This document shows positions 1 through 8,041 of a stretch of 59,077 nt of DNA, in pieces; the stretch's first letter is position 1; each line of letters starts with the position of its first letter. This stretch comes from Lentzea indica (lineage in GTDB: Bacteria > Actinomycetota > Actinomycetes > Mycobacteriales > Pseudonocardiaceae): the NCBI RefSeq assembly GCF_012184385.1, contig NZ_VSRL01000030.1, forward strand, positions 1 through 59,077. The letters run 5' to 3'. The notes beneath the pieces are model-generated. The model saw nothing but the letters and a program-made list of their open reading frames with translations. It ran no database searches and was not told the origin of the DNA. Position numbers and translations under genes: made by a program.

Positions 1-39
1 CGCCGCTTTTGCACGCGCCTCGCGCCACGCCCGGTCTGA

Positions 40-291
40 CGTCCGAGGGGCGAGCGCGCACGGGCGGAGTCGCGCGCCCTGGCTCACCGCCGCGACCCGG
101 TCGAACGCAGCCGCGAGAAGGGCCGCCGCCGCCAGGAGGTGCTCGACAGCCTGCTGGTGCCCGGCGTGCAGGCACCGTCGTTCGCCGACTCGTGGCGCCT
201 GGTCGCCGAACTGATCCCCGTGCAGCGCGTGTGCTCGACGTGCGGCCACGTCCGAAATGAGGTGACACGCCCGGCCCATCGCGTTGCATGA
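40..291 (+). other. Possible coding remnant at left edge
   Basis: This frame is open from just after a stop at 37-39 to a TGA at 289-291 and has coding-like G/C in third codon positions. It reads as an Arg-rich stretch followed by a segment ending in C-S-T-C-G-H, a possible metal-binding pair. There is no good start codon: the first in-frame GTG is at 139 and has no clear ribosome binding site. It could be the 3' part of a gene cut by a frameshift or by the window edge. I do not recognise a family, and a spurious frame is equally possible. Confidence 0.25.
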
Positions 292-385
292 GGCCAATTA
301 CCTGCGACTTTGATGATCGGTGGTTGAACTCGGCTCAGGCTGGGAACACGGAACGAGTTTCTTGTTTCCTGCTGAAGGGGCCGAC

Positions 386-688
386 ATGCTGGAAGTGACG
401 CCGATGGCTGCTGAGGTCATCAACGAGCTGACGTCACAGTCGGATGGCACCACCGACGACGTCGGCCTGCGCTTTGCTCTGGCCGCCGAACAGAACAGCC
501 AGGCGGCCCTCGAACTGTCGCTGAGCGAACCCGTCGACGGTGACGAGGTGGTGGCGGCCCCCGCGGGCGCCAAGGTCATCATGGAACCGGCTGCCGCCCA
601 GTACCTCGAGGACAAGGTCCTCGACGTGCGTCAGGACTCCGAGGGCAACCCGGCCTTCGCCATCGCCCGCCAGGATCAGCCCACCTGA
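386..688 (+). CDS. HesB/IscA-like domain protein, cysteine-free
   Basis: A 100-residue acidic protein beginning MLEVTPMAAEVINEL, which resembles the start of the HesB/IscA iron-sulfur biosynthesis fold. The ATG at 386 is preceded by GAAGGGG at 374-380; a longer upstream frame lacks such a site. True A-type carriers use three conserved cysteines (CxnCGC near the C-terminus), and this protein has none, so an iron-sulfur carrier role is doubtful. Actinobacterial proteins of this type are usually annotated only as adhesin or HesB-like. It converges on the NlpC/P60 gene, with a strong hairpin between them. Family assignment is fairly likely; function is unknown. Confidence 0.7.
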   Translation: MLEVTPMAAEVINELTSQSDGTTDDVGLRFALAAEQNSQAALELSLSEPVDGDEVVAAPAGAKVIMEPAAAQYLEDKVLDVRQDSEGNPAFAIARQDQPT

Positions 689-694
689 CCCCGG

Positions 695-736
695 GGTGAA
701 GCAAGACCGGTGAAGCAGAACGGGTGAAGCAGAACG
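695..736 (+). repeat. Three tandem 14-bp repeats
   Basis: GGTGAAGCA followed by a variable five-base tail occurs three times at exact 14-bp spacing (starting at 695, 709 and 723). The second and third copies are nearly identical. The repeats lie in the short gap between the HesB-like stop codon and the terminator hairpin, so they are non-coding and probably a slippage product. Confidence 0.8.
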
Positions 737-769
737 CCCCCTCCCCGGACCGGAGGCCGGGAAGGGGGC
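736..769. terminator. Bidirectional hairpin terminator
   Basis: GCCCCC (736-741) pairs with GGGGGC (764-769), and CCCGG (744-748) pairs with CCGGG (757-761), leaving a short loop. It lies between two convergent genes ending at 688 and 785, the expected place for a shared terminator. There is no U-tract, which is common in actinobacteria. Confidence 0.7.
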
Positions 770-784
770 GCTTCACGAGCGACG

Positions 785-1771
785 TCAGCCCTCGACGCGA
801 CGGATGGCGCTGATCGGGCCGATCGAGTTGATGTCGGCGATCTTCACCGGCACGCCCTCGGTGGAGGCGTGGACGGCACGCACGTTGTCGATCGCCAGGG
901 CCACGTGGGACTGGCTGGAGTAGTAGACGATGATGTCGCCGGCCTTGACCTCGCCACGGCTGACGGAGCGGCCCGCGGCGGCCTGGGCGTAGCTGGTGCG
1001 GCCGATCGACACGCCCGCGAAGGCGTAGGCCTTCTGGATCAGCGACGAGCAGTCCCAGGAGTCCGGGCCGTTGGAGCCGTAGACGTAGGGCTCGCCGCGC
1101 TGGTCGAGAGCGAACTGCACGGCCTTGCCGGCGGTGCCGGGCGGGACCGAGATGTTCGACATGTCGCCGGCGTTCTTCAGCGCGTTCCTCGTGGAGGCGC
1201 TCAGCGAGTCGTACTGGGCCTTGGCCTCTTTGAGCTGCTTGTCGAGGTCGGCCTTCTTCTGCTCGACCTCTCCGAGCAGCTTCTTCGACGCCTCGGTGGC
1301 GTCGTTCGCCGACTTCGTCGCGGCGTCGGCCGCGTTGACGGCGTCGGTGAGGTTCTTCAGCGCCTCGGCGTTGTCGGCCGCGAGGATGTTGATGGCCGAC
1401 ATGCGGTTGAGGAAGTCCTGCTGCGAGTCGCTCACGAGCAGCGCGGAGATCTGGTTGAAACGCGCGCCCGAGTAGGTGGCCTCGGTGAGGACGTCGACCT
1501 GTCCGCGGAGGGACTCTTCGGCCTTCTGGGCGACCGCGAGGTCACCCTTGGCCTTGTCCAGTTCCCCCTGCTTGGCCTTCAGGTCGTCCTGGGCCTTGAG
1601 GTGGTCCTGGTTGAGCTTGGAAGCCTTCTCGGAGAGCTCGTTGTACTTCGCGAGCGCGTCAGCGGCAGAAGGCTGTGCGGTGGCCGGGGCCGTGGGGAGA
1701 GCTGCTGCGACGACCGCTGCGGTCGCCACGAACGCTCCACGCACGGTGCGGCGTGAGGGGTGCGACAACAC
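785..1771 (-). CDS. Secreted NlpC/P60 peptidoglycan hydrolase (copy A)
   Basis: A 328-residue exported cell-wall hydrolase, probably a D,L-endopeptidase cleaving stem peptides (RipA/CwlO type). The GTG at 1771 is chosen because AAAGGAGGAC lies nine bases upstream; a longer frame to 1945 has no such site. Residues 1-33 form a signal peptide (ends ATAQP), residues about 35-200 are a long Ala/Lys/Glu-rich coiled coil, and residues 212-328 are the NlpC/P60 domain. The expected Cys-His-His catalytic set is visible: C241 (SWDCSS), H289 (SQSHVA) and H301 (VHASTE). Its neighbour at 1994-2965 is a clear paralog in the same orientation, separated by a 222-bp leader. The coiled coil may block the active site until processed or bound by a partner, as known for CwlO/RipC; that is inference. 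Confidence 0.93.
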   Translation of the reverse strand: MLSHPSRRTVRGAFVATAAVVAAALPTAPATAQPSAADALAKYNELSEKASKLNQDHLKAQDDLKAKQGELDKAKGDLAVAQKAEESLRGQVDVLTEATYSGARFNQISALLVSDSQQDFLNRMSAINILAADNAEALKNLTDAVNAADAATKSANDATEASKKLLGEVEQKKADLDKQLKEAKAQYDSLSASTRNALKNAGDMSNISVPPGTAGKAVQFALDQRGEPYVYGSNGPDSWDCSSLIQKAYAFAGVSIGRTSYAQAAAGRSVSRGEVKAGDIIVYYSSQSHVALAIDNVRAVHASTEGVPVKIADINSIGPISAIRRVEG

Positions 1772-1797
1772 GTCGCGGGTCCTCCTTTGTCCTGGCA

Positions 1798-1831
1798 GCC
1801 GCCCCGCGAGAACTACTGCGGGTAAGGCGGC
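1798..1831 (-). promoter_or_regulatory. Leader hairpin upstream of NlpC copy A
   Basis: In the transcript, GCCGCC and GGCGGC (1826-1831 and 1798-1803) enclose an inner CCCGC/GCGGG stem. The hairpin ends about 15 bases before the ribosome binding site. It sits in a 222-bp leader that also holds GUUAACCCACUCGGGG and GGUGAACUGUUGGGGACC, short strings reminiscent of the c-di-AMP (ydaO) riboswitch known upstream of actinobacterial NlpC/P60 and rpf genes. I cannot fold a convincing full riboswitch by eye. Confidence 0.35.
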
Positions 1832-1993
1832 AACCTTGGCGTGTGCCCCGAGTGGGTTAACTGCTGGGCCGAAGGTCTCGGACAGGTTACGGAACGACCT
1901 TGTGTTCGTCCACCACCGGGTCCCCAACAGTTCACCGGCCAGCACGCTCTCACGGTCGCCTACGTCGGTTTATCGCGGGGTGGGAGAGAAGCG

Positions 1994-2965
1994 TCACCCG
2001 ACCACCCGGCGAATCACCGAAATGGGTCCGATCGAGTCGATGTTGGCGATTTTCACCGGCACGCCCTCAGTGGACGCGTGCACCGCGCGGGTGCCGTCCA
2101 CGGCCATGGCCACGTGCGACTGACCTGAGTAGTAGATGATGAGATCGCCCGGCGCGACCTCGCCGCGACCCACTCCGCGGCCGACCTTCGCCTGGTCGTA
2201 GGTGACACGAGGAATGGACACCCCTGCTGCCCGGTAGGCGGCCTGCATCAGCGACGAGCAGTCCCACGAGTTGGGCCCGTTCGAGCCGAACACGTACGGC
2301 TTGCCCTGCTCGCCCAGCGCGAAGTTCAGCGCCACCCCGGCCGCGCCCGCCGGTACCGACACGGAGACCTTGGGACCGGGAGCCGCCAAAGTCTGCTTCT
2401 GCGGCGCGGACAGCGACTGGTACTTGGTCCGCGCGACCGTCACCTGCTGGTCCATGGCGACCTTGCGCGTGGAGACGTCCGCGGCGAACTTCTCCGCGGC
2501 GGTTGCCGCGGTGGTCGCGTCGGTGCTCGCCTTCTTCGCGGCGGCCAGCGTGGCGTTCATCCGCGATACCGCGTCGTTCTGGTCGGCGGCGATGATGTTC
2601 ATCGCCTCCATCCGCTCCAGGAAGTCCTGCTGGGACGTCGACGTCAGAAACGCTGACAGGTTGTTGAGCCTGGCGCCCTCGAACGACGCGGTGGTCAGCA
2701 CGTCGACCTGGCCGCGATACTGCTCGGACTCGGCCAGCGCCTTCTTCTCCGCCTCGGTGGCGGCGACCACGATCGCCTTCGCCCTGGACAGGTCGCTCTG
2801 GGCCTTGAGGTGGTCCTGGCTGAGCTTCTCCGCCTCCCGCGTCAGGTCGGTGTAGGCCTTCAGCGCGTCGTCGGCGGGCTGGGCGTGCGCCGAAGGCATC
2901 GACACCACCGTCGCGGCGACTACGGCGGCCAGAGCGGTGGTCCTTGCAGCACGTCGGCCGGGCAC
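1994..2965 (-). CDS. Secreted NlpC/P60 peptidoglycan hydrolase (copy B)
   Basis: A 323-residue paralog of the hydrolase at 785-1771 with the same order: signal peptide (cleavage near AHAQP, residues 26-30), coiled coil to about 195, then an NlpC/P60 domain with C236 (SWDCSS), H284 (QSHVA) and H296 (VHASTE). The C-terminal motif EGVPVKIA..SIGPIS is shared by both copies. The GTG at 2965 follows GAGGAGG at a four-base spacing. That ribosome binding site is fully paired in a hairpin (see 2970-3004), implying translational control. The two copies look like a tandem duplication that diverged in the linker region and in the 5' leader. Confidence 0.93.
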   Translation of the reverse strand: MPGRRAARTTALAAVVAATVVSMPSAHAQPADDALKAYTDLTREAEKLSQDHLKAQSDLSRAKAIVVAATEAEKKALAESEQYRGQVDVLTTASFEGARLNNLSAFLTSTSQQDFLERMEAMNIIAADQNDAVSRMNATLAAAKKASTDATTAATAAEKFAADVSTRKVAMDQQVTVARTKYQSLSAPQKQTLAAPGPKVSVSVPAGAAGVALNFALGEQGKPYVFGSNGPNSWDCSSLMQAAYRAAGVSIPRVTYDQAKVGRGVGRGEVAPGDLIIYYSGQSHVAMAVDGTRAVHASTEGVPVKIANIDSIGPISVIRRVVG

Positions 2966-2969
2966 GCGG

Positions 2970-3004
2970 CCTCCTCAGAGAGTCGGAAACAACTTCTGAG
3001 GAGG
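2970..3004 (-). promoter_or_regulatory. Hairpin sequestering the ribosome binding site of NlpC copy B
   Basis: In the minus-strand transcript CCUCCUCAGA (3004-2995) is the exact complement of UCUGAGGAGG (2979-2970), giving a perfect 10-bp stem with a 15-base loop. The 3' arm contains the whole GAGGAGG ribosome binding site four bases before the GTG start. Such a structure would hide the site until something opens it: a ligand, protein, temperature or upstream translation. Confidence 0.7.
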
Positions 3005-3036
3005 CGTACGGCCGAACAGTCGACAGGGTTCAGCGA

Positions 3037-3354
3037 TCAGGCCGCCCGGTGTGCCTCGATCGAGGCACGGCACGCGGCGATCAGCCGGGCGGTGGCGGCG
3101 CTGCCCCCGCGCCCACAGCGGGGGCAGCGCATCGCGACATCACCGGAGAGCTCGTCGACCGCCACGCCGAGCTCGGCGTCGCAGCCGCGGCACCAGCGGT
3201 GTCGCGTGACCGGGTTGACGTGCACGGGCGACGAGACGCACTGGTGGATCCACCTGCCGTGCACGTGGCAGGTCAGGCGGTCGTCAGGCGCCAGAACGCC
3301 GTTGTTCTCCGCGTGGTCTTCCTCGACCAGTGTTGCGATGAGCGTGGCGATCAT
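3037..3354 (-). CDS. Small zinc-ribbon-like protein
   Basis: A 105-residue protein of unknown function. The ATG at 3354 follows GGAGGG at six bases; the longer frame to 3420 has no such site. Near the centre CHVHGRWIHQC suggests one metal site, and C-R-G-C ... C-P-R-C-G forms a classic two-knuckle zinc ribbon. The last part is Ala/Arg-rich and helical. It is divergent from the iron-regulated lipoprotein gene at 3486 and shares its promoter region. A role in nucleic-acid or protein binding is plausible, but nothing shows it directly. Confidence 0.65.
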   Translation of the reverse strand: MIATLIATLVEEDHAENNGVLAPDDRLTCHVHGRWIHQCVSSPVHVNPVTRHRWCRGCDAELGVAVDELSGDVAMRCPRCGRGGSAATARLIAACRASIEAHRAA

Positions 3355-3454
3355 GACGACCCTCCGATCCGGAACTTTGCCTCTACTACCTCGTCGAAGG
3401 AACGGCCTCGGAATCGACATGGGACGCCAACTTCCTCAACGCCCTCTTGATAGG

Positions 3455-3473
3455 TTAGGTAAGGCTAAACTCA
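3455..3473 (+). promoter_or_regulatory. Iron box (IdeR/DmdR1-type operator)
   Basis: TTAGGTAAGGCTAAACTCA matches the 19-bp actinobacterial iron-box consensus TTAGGTTAGGCTAACCTAA at 16 of 19 positions. It lies 12 bp upstream of the GTG start of the siderophore-binding lipoprotein, directly before its ribosome binding site (3473-3478). This predicts repression in iron-replete cells. Confidence 0.8.
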
Positions 3474-3485
3474 GGAGGTGGACAG

Positions 3486-4475
3486 GTGCGCAGGACAGTC
3501 GCCGCGGTTCTGCTGCTCGGCCTAGTGGCCGGGTGTGGCGGGAACGCTCCCACGGAGCAACAGGGCCAGTGGTCGTTCAAGGACGATCGCGGCAAGGAGG
3601 TCACCGCGCCGAAGCGGCCGGAGCGCGTCGTCGCGCAGGTGTCCGCCGCGGGTGCGCTCAAGGACTTCGGCGTCAACGTGGTCGGCACGTTCGGCCCGCT
3701 CAAGCGCGCGGACGGCAGCACCGACCCCGAGGCCGGCAGCATCGACCCGAGCCAGGTCACCGACGTCACCGGCCCCGGCTACGGTGAGATCGACTTCGAG
3801 AAGTTCGCCGCGCTGAACGCCGACCTGGTCGTCGCGGGCCACTACCCCGAGGTCACCGGGCTCTGGCACCTCACAGCCGAGTTCGAGGAGAAGGTGCTCA
3901 AGGTCGCGCCGACCGTCGGCATCGGACAGTCCAAGATCCAGCTGCCGGACGGCGTCAAGCGCTTCCGCGAGCTCGCCAAGGCGCTCGGCGGTGACGTCGA
4001 GTCGGCCAAGGTGAAGGCCGACGAGGAGGCGTTCACCAAGGCAGCGGACCGGCTCAAGGCCATCGGCGCGAAGATGAAGGCGGCGAACCAGAAGATCCAG
4101 GTCGTCGGCGCGGACCCGAAGCTCTTCTACGTCGCGGTGCCGGCCCGCAACCCCGACCTCGACTGGTACTCGAAGGAGCTCGGCCTGCCGCTGCTCACGC
4201 CGGACAAGCCAGACACCGAGGGTGGCGGCTACTTCCAGTCGCTGTCGTGGGAGAACTCCGGCACCTACAAAGAGCACGTGATCATGTGGGACACCCGCCA
4301 GCACGTGCTCGGCCCGGAGAAGATGAAGGAGGGCCACCCGGTCTTCCAGGCATTGCCCGCCGTGCAGGCCAACCGGTTCGTGGAGTGGAACGCGGTGGCC
4401 CCGCTGAGCTACGCCTCCTACGCCAAGATCATGAATAAATTGGCTGACCAGCTCGAACAGGTGTTGGCACGATGA
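3486..4475 (+). CDS. Iron-siderophore ABC transporter substrate-binding lipoprotein
   Basis: A 329-residue FecB/FepB/FhuD-type periplasmic-binding lipoprotein. The signal peptide ends in the lipobox LLGLVAGC at residues about 10-17, so the mature protein is anchored to the outer face of the membrane. The body shows the two-lobe class III pattern: KRPERVVAQ near residue 38, DLVVAGHYPE near 117, and KIQVVGADP in the second lobe. GTG at 3486 follows AGGAGG at eight bases. An iron box upstream predicts iron-dependent repression. No permease or ATPase genes follow, so it must work with a transporter encoded elsewhere. An MFS exporter starts four bases after its stop and is probably cotranscribed. 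Confidence 0.92.
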   Translation: MRRTVAAVLLLGLVAGCGGNAPTEQQGQWSFKDDRGKEVTAPKRPERVVAQVSAAGALKDFGVNVVGTFGPLKRADGSTDPEAGSIDPSQVTDVTGPGYGEIDFEKFAALNADLVVAGHYPEVTGLWHLTAEFEEKVLKVAPTVGIGQSKIQLPDGVKRFRELAKALGGDVESAKVKADEEAFTKAADRLKAIGAKMKAANQKIQVVGADPKLFYVAVPARNPDLDWYSKELGLPLLTPDKPDTEGGGYFQSLSWENSGTYKEHVIMWDTRQHVLGPEKMKEGHPVFQALPAVQANRFVEWNAVAPLSYASYAKIMNKLADQLEQVLAR

Positions 4476-4479
4476 GCGA

Positions 4480-5679
4480 GTGCTGACGCTTCTGAAGGAG
4501 AACGGCCCGTTGCGCGTGCTCGGCACCGCACGGGTCGTTTCTGTTGTGGGGGACGCGCTCAGCCTGGTCACGCTGATGGTGCACGTGCAGTCGATCCTGG
4601 GGAAGGCCATCGCGGTGGCCGCGCTGCTGCTGGTCGGCGACTTCGCGCCGTCGCTGCTCAGTCCGCTGACCGGGGTCATCAGCGACAGGTTCGACCGGCG
4701 CACCGTCATGATCGTCTGCGAGGTCGCGCAGGGCGTGCTGCTGGCGGTCATCGCGTTCACCCTGCCGCCGTTGCCGATCCTGCTCGTGCTCGTCGGTGTG
4801 CGAGCCGTGATCGGTCAGATCTTCATCCCGGCCTCGCGGGCGGCCGTGCCGAGCCTGGTCGCGCGGAAGGACCTCGGACAGGCGAACACCGTGATGGGCC
4901 TGGGTTCCAACAGCGCCGACGTGATCGGGCCGTTCCTCGCCGCCGCGCTCCTGCAGTTCATGGACACCCGAGGCGTGCTGCTCGTGGACGCCGTTTCGTT
5001 CGGTCTGTCGGCGTTGTTGTTGCTGCGGCTGCCGAAGCTGATCGTGCCGTCGGAGCAGGGGGAGACCTTGTTCACCGACGTGAAAGCCGGCCTGAGCGAG
5101 ATCTGGCGCAACCGGGCGCTGCGGATCGTCTTCCTCGGCTTCTGCGGTGTCGTCGCGTGCACCGCGATCGACGACGTGGCGCTGCTGCAGCTGACCATGG
5201 TCGTGTTCGGCGAGTCCGAGAGCGTGGCCGGAGTGGTCCTCGGTGCCGTGGGCATCGGTCTGCTCGCCGGCTACGCCTTGCTGGCCAGGGGATCGGCCAG
5301 GCTGAGCATGGTCACGTTGCTCGTCACCGGTTTCGTGATCAGCAGCGCCGGCAACCTGTTCACCGGTCTCGCGTGGGGTGTCGCGTCGGCGTTCGCGCTG
5401 CAGACCGTGCGCGGGATCGGCATCGCGGCGATGGACGTCGCGCACAGCACGTTGATCCAGCGGCTCGTGCCCGGCGATCGAACAGGCAGGGTGTTCGGCA
5501 ACTTCTACGGCGGAATCGGTGTGGCCGCGGCGGTTTCGTACATCGGCGGTGGTCTGCTGCTGGACGCCGTCGGGCCTGAGCTGACGTTCATCCTCAGCGG
5601 TGGCGCGGGTGTGCTGGTGGCGGTCTGGGTGGTTGCCGCTTCACGGGCAAGAGGTGTTGAGTGGGAATCAGCCTCTTGA
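4480..5679 (+). CDS. MFS transporter, EntS-like (probable siderophore exporter)
   Basis: A 399-residue major facilitator with about 12 membrane segments and the motif-A loop ISDRFDRRTVM at residues about 66-76. The sequence resembles the EntS/MFS_3 family, which exports enterobactin-type siderophores. GTG at 4480 begins four bases after the lipoprotein stop codon, so translation is probably coupled and iron-controlled. Coupling of a siderophore-binding lipoprotein to an efflux protein suggests uptake and export of the same or related metal chelator. No siderophore biosynthesis gene is visible in the window. The exact substrate is inference. Confidence 0.85.
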   Translation: MLTLLKENGPLRVLGTARVVSVVGDALSLVTLMVHVQSILGKAIAVAALLLVGDFAPSLLSPLTGVISDRFDRRTVMIVCEVAQGVLLAVIAFTLPPLPILLVLVGVRAVIGQIFIPASRAAVPSLVARKDLGQANTVMGLGSNSADVIGPFLAAALLQFMDTRGVLLVDAVSFGLSALLLLRLPKLIVPSEQGETLFTDVKAGLSEIWRNRALRIVFLGFCGVVACTAIDDVALLQLTMVVFGESESVAGVVLGAVGIGLLAGYALLARGSARLSMVTLLVTGFVISSAGNLFTGLAWGVASAFALQTVRGIGIAAMDVAHSTLIQRLVPGDRTGRVFGNFYGGIGVAAAVSYIGGGLLLDAVGPELTFILSGGAGVLVAVWVVAASRARGVEWESAS

Positions 5680-5691
5680 GGGGAGAAGGCG

Positions 5692-6696
5692 ATGTGGGGG
5701 AAACGCATTGCTGTTCTTGTGATTTCACTGTTGTTGACGGGATTGACCACTTCGGTCGCGCACGCCGGTACCGGGGTCGTGCCCGCGTCGACGTCCTGGG
5801 TGTCCGCTGACCGCGGCTGGGTGCTGGGCCTGGACACCCTGTGCCAGACCGCGAAGTGCCCGCAGCTCGTCCGCACGCTCGACGGCGGGACGTCGTGGAC
5901 TCGCGTGAAGACGCCGGCGCTGTCCGTGCCGGAGACGGATCGGTTGCGGGTGGTCTTCGCGAACGACGCCGCGGGCATGGTGACCGATGGCGAGCAGCTC
6001 TTCGTCACCAGCAACGGCGGCACGCGCTGGGAACCGTCGGGAATCAAGGGAACCGTTGGGGCACTGGGGTTCGACAGCTCAGGGTTCCTCGCGGTGATCT
6101 ACGACGGAACGTCCAGCAGGTTGTTCCACCGCGAGCTGTGGTTCGGCTCGTGGCAGCCGGTGCCGGGGATCGAGGTGAAGGGCCAGGCGTTCGGCGACAT
6201 CGCGGAAGGCCAGGTTTCGCTGTCGAGGTTCGGTGAGGAGAACCGGTACTGGACGCGGTCTCCGTCTGGCTGGCTGGAGGAACCCGCGCCGTGCACGGTC
6301 TTCGCGGCCACGCGGCTCGGCACGGTCGGCACCGACCGTTATGCGTTGTGCAGCTTCGATCCCGGCTTCGGGAACATGACGAAGGAGCTGCTCAGGTCTG
6401 ACGGCGGGCCCTTCAAAGTTGTCAGCGTGCCGCCGCGTGAGGGCATCACGACCGGCTTCGCGATCTCTCCTGAGGCGGCACTCGTGGCCGCGACCGGACG
6501 TGACTGGTCGTTCGTCCACCGCGGTCCCGGCGAGAAGTGGGACACGCTGCTCACGCTCGGCGGGCCGCCGTTCGAGGACCTGGCGTTCTCCGACCCGCGG
6601 CACGCCACGCTGGTGCGCGGCGGACCCGGTCAGGAGTTCGCCGAGGTCTACCGGTCCGACGACGCCGGGTTGACCTGGAAACTGGTGAGGATCTAG
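5692..6696 (+). CDS. Secreted BNR/YCF48-like beta-propeller protein
   Basis: A 334-residue exported protein with a signal peptide ending SVAHAG (residues about 19-25). The body contains repeats of the type RTLDGGTSWTRV, VTSNGGTRWEPS and YRSDDAGLTWKLV, the Asp-box/BNR signature of sialidase-like and YCF48-like propellers. No sialidase catalytic residues can be assigned, so it is more likely a scaffold or binding propeller than a glycosidase. ATG at 5692 follows GGGGAGAAGG. It is 12 bp downstream of the EntS-like exporter and may be the third gene of that operon. Function unknown. Confidence 0.8.
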   Translation: MWGKRIAVLVISLLLTGLTTSVAHAGTGVVPASTSWVSADRGWVLGLDTLCQTAKCPQLVRTLDGGTSWTRVKTPALSVPETDRLRVVFANDAAGMVTDGEQLFVTSNGGTRWEPSGIKGTVGALGFDSSGFLAVIYDGTSSRLFHRELWFGSWQPVPGIEVKGQAFGDIAEGQVSLSRFGEENRYWTRSPSGWLEEPAPCTVFAATRLGTVGTDRYALCSFDPGFGNMTKELLRSDGGPFKVVSVPPREGITTGFAISPEAALVAATGRDWSFVHRGPGEKWDTLLTLGGPPFEDLAFSDPRHATLVRGGPGQEFAEVYRSDDAGLTWKLVRI

Positions 6697-6710
6697 CTAC
6701 GCTGAAGATC

Positions 6711-7634
6711 ATGGAGCCTTACGAACACGGCATGCTCGACGTCGGGGACGGCAACCAGATCTACTGGGAAGTCGTCGGCAACCCGGACGGCAAGCCTGCC
6801 GTGTTCCTCCACGGAGGTCCGGGCGGCCCGGCGAAGGGCGCCCGCAAGGCCCTCGACCCCGAGAAGTTCAAGCTGGTGATCTTTCACCAGCGCGGCTGCG
6901 GTCAGAGCACGCCGCACGCGAGCGACCCCGCCGTGGACATGGGTCTCAACACGACCGACCACCTGATCGCCGACATGGAGAAGCTCCGCGAGCACCTCGG
7001 CATCGAGAAGTGGCTGGTGTACGGCGGATCCTGGGGTGTCACGCTCGGCATCGCCTACGCGCAACGTCACCCCGAACGCGTCACCGAGATGATCCTGATC
7101 GCGGTCACCCTCTCGTCCGCCCGTGAGCTGGATTGGCTCTACAAGGGCGTTTCCCGGTTCTTCCCGGAGGCCTGGGAGCGGTTCAGCGCGCACGTCGGCG
7201 ACGCGCCGGACGTCGTGCGCGCGTATGCGGACCTGATGGAGAACCCGGACCGCGCCGTGCGGGAGCAGGCCGCGCTCGAGTGGTGCCGGTGGGAGGACAC
7301 CGTGCTGTCGCTGGAGAGCTTCGGCAAGGCGACCGTGTTCGGCGATCGGGCGTCCGACGACATAATCGCGCTCGCGCGGATCATCGCGCACTACTACGCG
7401 AACCTGGGTTTCGTCGAGGACGGCTCGTTGCTGCGCGACGCCGGCAAGCTCGCGGGCATCCCGGCCGCGCTGATCCACGGCCGTCGTGACATGAGCTGTC
7501 CGGCGGACACGGCCCATGCGTTGGCACAGGCGTGGCCGGACGCCGAGCTGACCCTCGTGGACGACGCCGGCCACAAGGGCAGCCCCGCGTTCGTCGAGGC
7601 GATTCAAGCCGCAGTCAGGAGGTTCTCCCCATGA
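6711..7634 (+). CDS. pip: Proline iminopeptidase (alpha/beta hydrolase)
   Basis: A 307-residue cytoplasmic serine peptidase removing N-terminal proline from peptides (S33 family). The start at 6711 gives the typical N-terminus EPYEHGMLDVGDGNQIYWEV. HGGPGGP (oxyanion loop, residues about 38-44), the nucleophile elbow GGSWG near residue 106, and a late Asp/His (RRDMS and DDAGHKG) complete the catalytic triad. The length is standard for the family. Its stop overlaps the ATG of the DUF1992 gene by four bases, implying a two-gene operon. Only a weak ribosome binding site precedes the start. Confidence 0.9.
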   Translation: MEPYEHGMLDVGDGNQIYWEVVGNPDGKPAVFLHGGPGGPAKGARKALDPEKFKLVIFHQRGCGQSTPHASDPAVDMGLNTTDHLIADMEKLREHLGIEKWLVYGGSWGVTLGIAYAQRHPERVTEMILIAVTLSSARELDWLYKGVSRFFPEAWERFSAHVGDAPDVVRAYADLMENPDRAVREQAALEWCRWEDTVLSLESFGKATVFGDRASDDIIALARIIAHYYANLGFVEDGSLLRDAGKLAGIPAALIHGRRDMSCPADTAHALAQAWPDAELTLVDDAGHKGSPAFVEAIQAAVRRFSP

Positions 7635-8041
7635 CGCAACGCAAACCGCCGGGCATGGACTTCGAGTCGTGGATCGACAAGCAGATCCGCGAAGCCCAGG
7701 AACGCGGAGAGTTCGACGGCCTGCCGAGCGCGGGCAAGCCGTTGCCGGGAGCGGGCGAGCCGCTCGAAGAAGACTGGTGGATCAAGAAGAAGGTGCGGGA
7801 GGAAGAGGGCAATGCAGGGTTGCCCCCTTCCCTGGTGCTGCGCAAGCAGGCCGAGACCGCCAAGGCCCGTGCCCTGGCGGCCACGACCGACGACGAGGCG
7901 CGCGCGATCATCGGGGAGATGAACGCGAAGATCCTCGACGCACTGCGCAAACCGTTGTCGGGCCCGCCGTTGAACCTCATGCCGTTCGACGTCGAGCAGG
8001 TGGTGCGTGAGCGGAAGGGGAACTCGCGCACCGATCGGTGA
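7631..8041 (+). CDS. DUF1992 (DnaJ-homologue subfamily C28-like) protein
   Basis: A 136-residue soluble protein matching the DUF1992 family: WIDKQIREAQERGEFDGLPSAGKPL is replaced here by a very similar early segment, followed by EDWWIKKKVREE, LRKQAET and a basic C-terminus. The family has no J domain despite its name and has no established biochemical role. ATG at 7631 overlaps the pip stop (ATGA), with AGGAGG ten bases upstream. Its stop directly abuts the convergent LPMO gene with no spacer. Confidence 0.88.
   Translation: MTQRKPPGMDFESWIDKQIREAQERGEFDGLPSAGKPLPGAGEPLEEDWWIKKKVREEEGNAGLPPSLVLRKQAETAKARALAATTDDEARAIIGEMNAKILDALRKPLSGPPLNLMPFDVEQVVRERKGNSRTDR

Noticed and set aside
1772..1945. 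58-residue N-terminal extension of NlpC copy A
   Set aside because: The strong AAAGGAGGAC plus GTG at 1771 gives a normal signal peptide; the extension lies in the structured leader.
3453..3471. A second, shifted iron box over TAGGTTAGGTAAGGC
   Set aside because: It overlaps the better match at 3455-3473 and scores lower against the consensus.
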